A stretch of DNA of 43,827 nt from Oscillospiraceae bacterium (GTDB lineage: Bacteria; Bacillota; Clostridia; Oscillospirales; Ruminococcaceae). The notes below the pieces were generated by a model. That model saw only the letters and a program-made list of their open reading frames with translations. It had not been told where the DNA came from and did not search any database. How positions within the stretch are numbered: the first letter of the stretch is position 1; each line of letters starts with the position of its first letter. The position numbers were made by a program, and so were the translations under genes. Below are positions 41,485 through 43,827 of this stretch, piece after piece. The DNA is taken from the NCBI GenBank assembly GCA_900768705.1, contig CAAGEB010000138.1, positions 1-43,827 of the forward strand, read 5' to 3'.

Positions 41485-42459
41485 TATTTTTACCTCGTTT
41501 GCAAGCTCTCTTCCCTGAATATAATCATCCATATTTTTCAGCGTTACCTCTGCAATATTTCGCAGAGCTTCATCCGTAAGAAATGCCTGATGTGAGGTGA
41601 TAATCACATTGGGTCTGGATACCAGCATTGAAATTACTTCATCGGTGATAATTTTGTCCGAATTGTCTTCAAAAAACAGCCCGCTTTCCTCTTCGTAAAC
41701 ATCCAGCGCAGCACCGCCTATCCGCTGCTCGTTCAGCGCATTAAGCAGTGCTTCACTGTCAATCAGATGTCCTCTTGAGGTGTTTACGATAAGCACGGTT
41801 CTTTTCATCAAAGAAATTGCATTGCTGTCAATGATATAGCGGGTCTGAGGGGTTAAGGGACAGTGCAGGGAAATAATATCCGACTGTCGGAACAGTTCCT
41901 CTTTGGTAACATAATCAATGCCGCTTTCCGTGTCGGGATACAGGTCGTAGGCAATGACCTTCATTCCAAAGCCTCGGCATATATCAATAAATACTTTTCC
42001 GATTTTTCCCGTGCCGATAATTCCTGCGGTTTTACCGTGGAGGTCGAAGCCCGTAAGACCGTTAAGACTGAAATTAAAATCCCTTGTGCGGATGTATGCA
42101 CGGGGGATTTTTCTGTTAAGAGCCAGTATCAGTCCCATAGTATGTTCCGCTACGGCATAGGGCGAATATGCGGGGACGCGCAGAACGGTAATTTTACCCT
42201 TGGCGGCATTGAGAGCCACATTATTATATCCTGCACAGCGCATAAGGAGAACCTTTACTCCCAGCTTTGCAAGAATGTTCACCGTATTTTCGCCTATATC
42301 GTCATTAACGAAAGCGCACACTGCGGTACAGCCCTCCGCAAGCTTGGCGTTTTCCGGACGAAGCCTGCCTGTGTAATAATCTATTTCATACTTGGTGTTC
42401 AGTCTGTCAAACCATACCCGGTCATAGGGCTTGGTGTCAAAAAAAGCGATTTTTTCCAT
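41482..42459 (-). CDS. D-2-hydroxyacid dehydrogenase (D-lactate dehydrogenase-like)
   Basis: This 325-residue NAD-dependent enzyme has the Rossmann motif GIIGTGKIGKVF (about 145-156) and catalytic Arg in NTSRGHLID, Glu in LDVYEEESG and His in TSHQAFLTDEA. RCAGYNNVAL and the DVYEEESGLFFED segment are typical of fermentative D-lactate dehydrogenases (LdhA), which reduce pyruvate to D-lactate. Other 2-ketoacids remain possible. GAAAGGA precedes the ATG. The gene stands alone, divergent from the EamA transporter. Confidence 0.88.
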   Translation of the reverse strand: MEKIAFFDTKPYDRVWFDRLNTKYEIDYYTGRLRPENAKLAEGCTAVCAFVNDDIGENTVNILAKLGVKVLLMRCAGYNNVALNAAKGKITVLRVPAYSPYAVAEHTMGLILALNRKIPRAYIRTRDFNFSLNGLTGFDLHGKTAGIIGTGKIGKVFIDICRGFGMKVIAYDLYPDTESGIDYVTKEELFRQSDIISLHCPLTPQTRYIIDSNAISLMKRTVLIVNTSRGHLIDSEALLNALNEQRIGGAALDVYEEESGLFFEDNSDKIITDEVISMLVSRPNVIITSHQAFLTDEALRNIAEVTLKNMDDYIQGRELANEVKI

Positions 42460-42551
42460 AATGATTCCTTTCAGTTATTCCGTAAAATAAACCGAGCCGT
42501 TTTTGTTCGGAGGTATCAATAGTATTCTGTACGAAAAAAATCGTAATATGC

Positions 42552-42580
42552 TTGACAAAAACGAATAATGGAATTATAAT
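42552..42580 (+). promoter_or_regulatory. Promoter of the EamA transporter with hairpin leader
   Basis: TTGACA (42552-42557) and TATAAT (42575-42580) have 17-base spacing. The transcript would begin with a 10-bp hairpin, GCGGCGGTCG (42587-42596) pairing with CGACTGCCGC (42608-42617), before the start at 42665. Confidence 0.85.
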
Positions 42581-42664
42581 AGAAATGCGGCGGTCGTAGG
42601 GAAAATCCGACTGCCGCAATTTGATTGACGGGTATTATAATCCCGTAGGGAATGGGGAATTCAA

Positions 42665-43549
42665 TTGACAGGAAATAAAAGACTGACTCGGGCGGTTCTG
42701 TGTATCGTTGCATCGGCATTGTTCTTTGCAATGATGAATATGTTTGTATCATTATCGGGAGATGTGCCGGTTATTCAAAAAACATTCTTCCGCAATCTGT
42801 TTGCATTGATGATTGCCAGCGTGGCAATGATAAAGAACAAGCACAAAATTCTGCCTGAGAAGAAATATGCTCCCGGTCTGATAATGCGTTCGGCGTTCGG
42901 GTATTTCGGAGTGTGCTGCAATTTCTTTGCTTTGTCTTCGCTGCCCGTGGCGGACGCTTCACTGCTGAATAAGATGTCTCCGTTTTTTGCTGTAATATTT
43001 TCAATATTTATTCTGAAGGAAAAAGCGGATAAAATTCAGTGGCTGATAATACTTACGGCATTCGCCGGGGCGATGTTTGTGCTGAAACCCGGTTTTGCCA
43101 ATGCACAGCTTCTTCCGTCCGTTGCAGGATTTGTGGGCGGTGCCTGTGCAGGGCTGGCATATACCTTTGTCCGCAAGCTTACCAAAGAGGGGGAAAAGGG
43201 ATATTATATCGTTTTCTTCTTTTCGGCATTCAGCACGCTTTGCGCATTGCCTTTCACAATTATCGGGTACAGTCCCATGACTGTTGTCCAGCTGCTATGC
43301 CTTATGGGTGCAGGCGTATCTGCGGCAATTGCGCAGTTCTGTATTACCACTGCTTATTCATACGCTCCCGCAAAGGAGGTTAGTATCTACGATTATTCGC
43401 AGATTGTTTTTGCGGGACTGCTGGGCTATTTTGTTATGGGACAGACGCCGGATTTGCTGAGCTTTATCGGATATATTATTATCATCGGAGCGGCATTCGG
43501 AATGTTCAGATACAATAACAGAAAAACCGAAAATGCAAGGCAGAAATAA
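42665..43549 (+). CDS. EamA/DMT-family transporter
   Basis: This 294-residue membrane protein has ten predicted membrane segments in two EamA repeats, with the characteristic RNLFALMIAS and a NKMSPFFAVIFSIFILKEK block in repeat one and VFAGLLGYFVMGQ in repeat two. Family members export amino acids, metabolites or nucleotide sugars; the substrate is unknown. The start is TTG at 42665 with a GGGGAA purine run upstream. A small GCGGC/GCCGC hairpin follows the stop. Confidence 0.88.
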   Translation: MTGNKRLTRAVLCIVASALFFAMMNMFVSLSGDVPVIQKTFFRNLFALMIASVAMIKNKHKILPEKKYAPGLIMRSAFGYFGVCCNFFALSSLPVADASLLNKMSPFFAVIFSIFILKEKADKIQWLIILTAFAGAMFVLKPGFANAQLLPSVAGFVGGACAGLAYTFVRKLTKEGEKGYYIVFFFSAFSTLCALPFTIIGYSPMTVVQLLCLMGAGVSAAIAQFCITTAYSYAPAKEVSIYDYSQIVFAGLLGYFVMGQTPDLLSFIGYIIIIGAAFGMFRYNNRKTENARQK

Positions 43550-43553
43550 AAAA

Positions 43554-43827
43554 GCGGCATCACGCCGCCCTCTTTCCCCGAGGGGGAAGAGGGTTAGGGG
43601 CTTGAAAAGAACAATCTTATTTCATTACAGACAGGAACTTTTACTTTTACAAAACGCTGTTGTGTACGCTTGTCATCATCTCGTACTACTTTTTGGGGGA
43701 AAACACCGTTTTCCCCCAAACCCCCTTTAGTTTGTCTCGACGGCTAAAGCCGTCTCAACAAATCGGGGAAAAACTCTTGTTTTTCCCCGAACCCTTTTAG
43801 CGCTTGCTGTCGCATTGCGGGGGCTCT
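43554..43827. repeat. Interspersed repeat region, right end (inverted partner of 73-151)
   Basis: No gene follows the EamA transporter. A GCGGC/GCCGC hairpin (43554-43568) may terminate it. A CCTCTTTCCCC/GGGGAAGAGG palindrome with GGGCTTGAAAAG (43568-43605) is the inverse of 4021-4065. Positions 43690-43768 are the reverse complement of 73-151 and carry the GGGGGAAAAC and GACGGCT hairpins. The last 60 bases continue with C/G-rich repeat-like sequence. Confidence 0.8.

Overview
The window reads as chromosomal DNA of an anaerobic, low-to-moderate GC member of the Clostridia, possibly Ruminococcaceae/Oscillospiraceae-like. The evidence is consensus TTGACA-N17-TATAAT promoters, GGAGG-type ribosome sites, frequent TTG starts, a T-box leader, class III (oxygen-sensitive) ribonucleotide reductase and formate-tetrahydrofolate ligase. 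I cannot name the species. No phage, plasmid, transposase, CRISPR array, tRNA or rRNA gene is visible.

Layout. 1-472: interspersed repeat and leader. 473-3845: a P-type ATPase homologue that has lost its catalytic motifs, followed by a DUF368 (PopT-like) membrane protein. 3846-4617: repeat-rich, hairpin-rich spacer. 4618-8915: a divergent topoisomerase IV-type pair. 8975-11755: fhs, tsaE, tsaB. 12074-13402: rpiB, upp and a small unknown gene. 13410-16670: a T-box leader with a UGG (Trp) specifier ahead of a TrpXYZ-type ABC transporter. 16735-18537: recQ. 18604-18684: a possible tiny membrane peptide. 18871-21553: nrdD and nrdG. 21714-24439: a TetR regulator convergent with an nnr-lipoprotein pair. 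24657-26630: a chemoreceptor. 26771-33619 (minus strand): one long operon nrnA-radical SAM-ruvC-ruvA-TPR-ruvB-Imm1-like-methyltransferase-HAD. Its last gene is a pseudogene carrying a frameshift and a 157-bp MITE-like insertion with a 5-bp target duplication. 33768-34529: PdaA-like deacetylase. 34807-41435: complete pstSCAB-phoU-phoB-phoR phosphate operon behind Pho-box-like repeats. 41482-42459 (minus): D-2-hydroxyacid dehydrogenase. 42665-43549: EamA transporter. 43550-43827: the repeat family again, inverted relative to the left end.

Functionally most of the window is core: DNA topology and repair (topo IV, RecQ, RuvABC, NrnA), nucleotide supply (Upp, NrdDG, Fhs), tRNA t6A modification (TsaE, TsaB), tryptophan and phosphate uptake. 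The strongest candidates for something undescribed are the intact but catalytically degenerate P-type ATPase coupled to a DUF368 undecaprenyl-phosphate translocase homologue, and the MITE-inactivated HAD gene. Secondary points are the Imm1-like gene inside the ruv operon, the PstS whose two halves are in swapped order, and the mosaic intergenic repeats.
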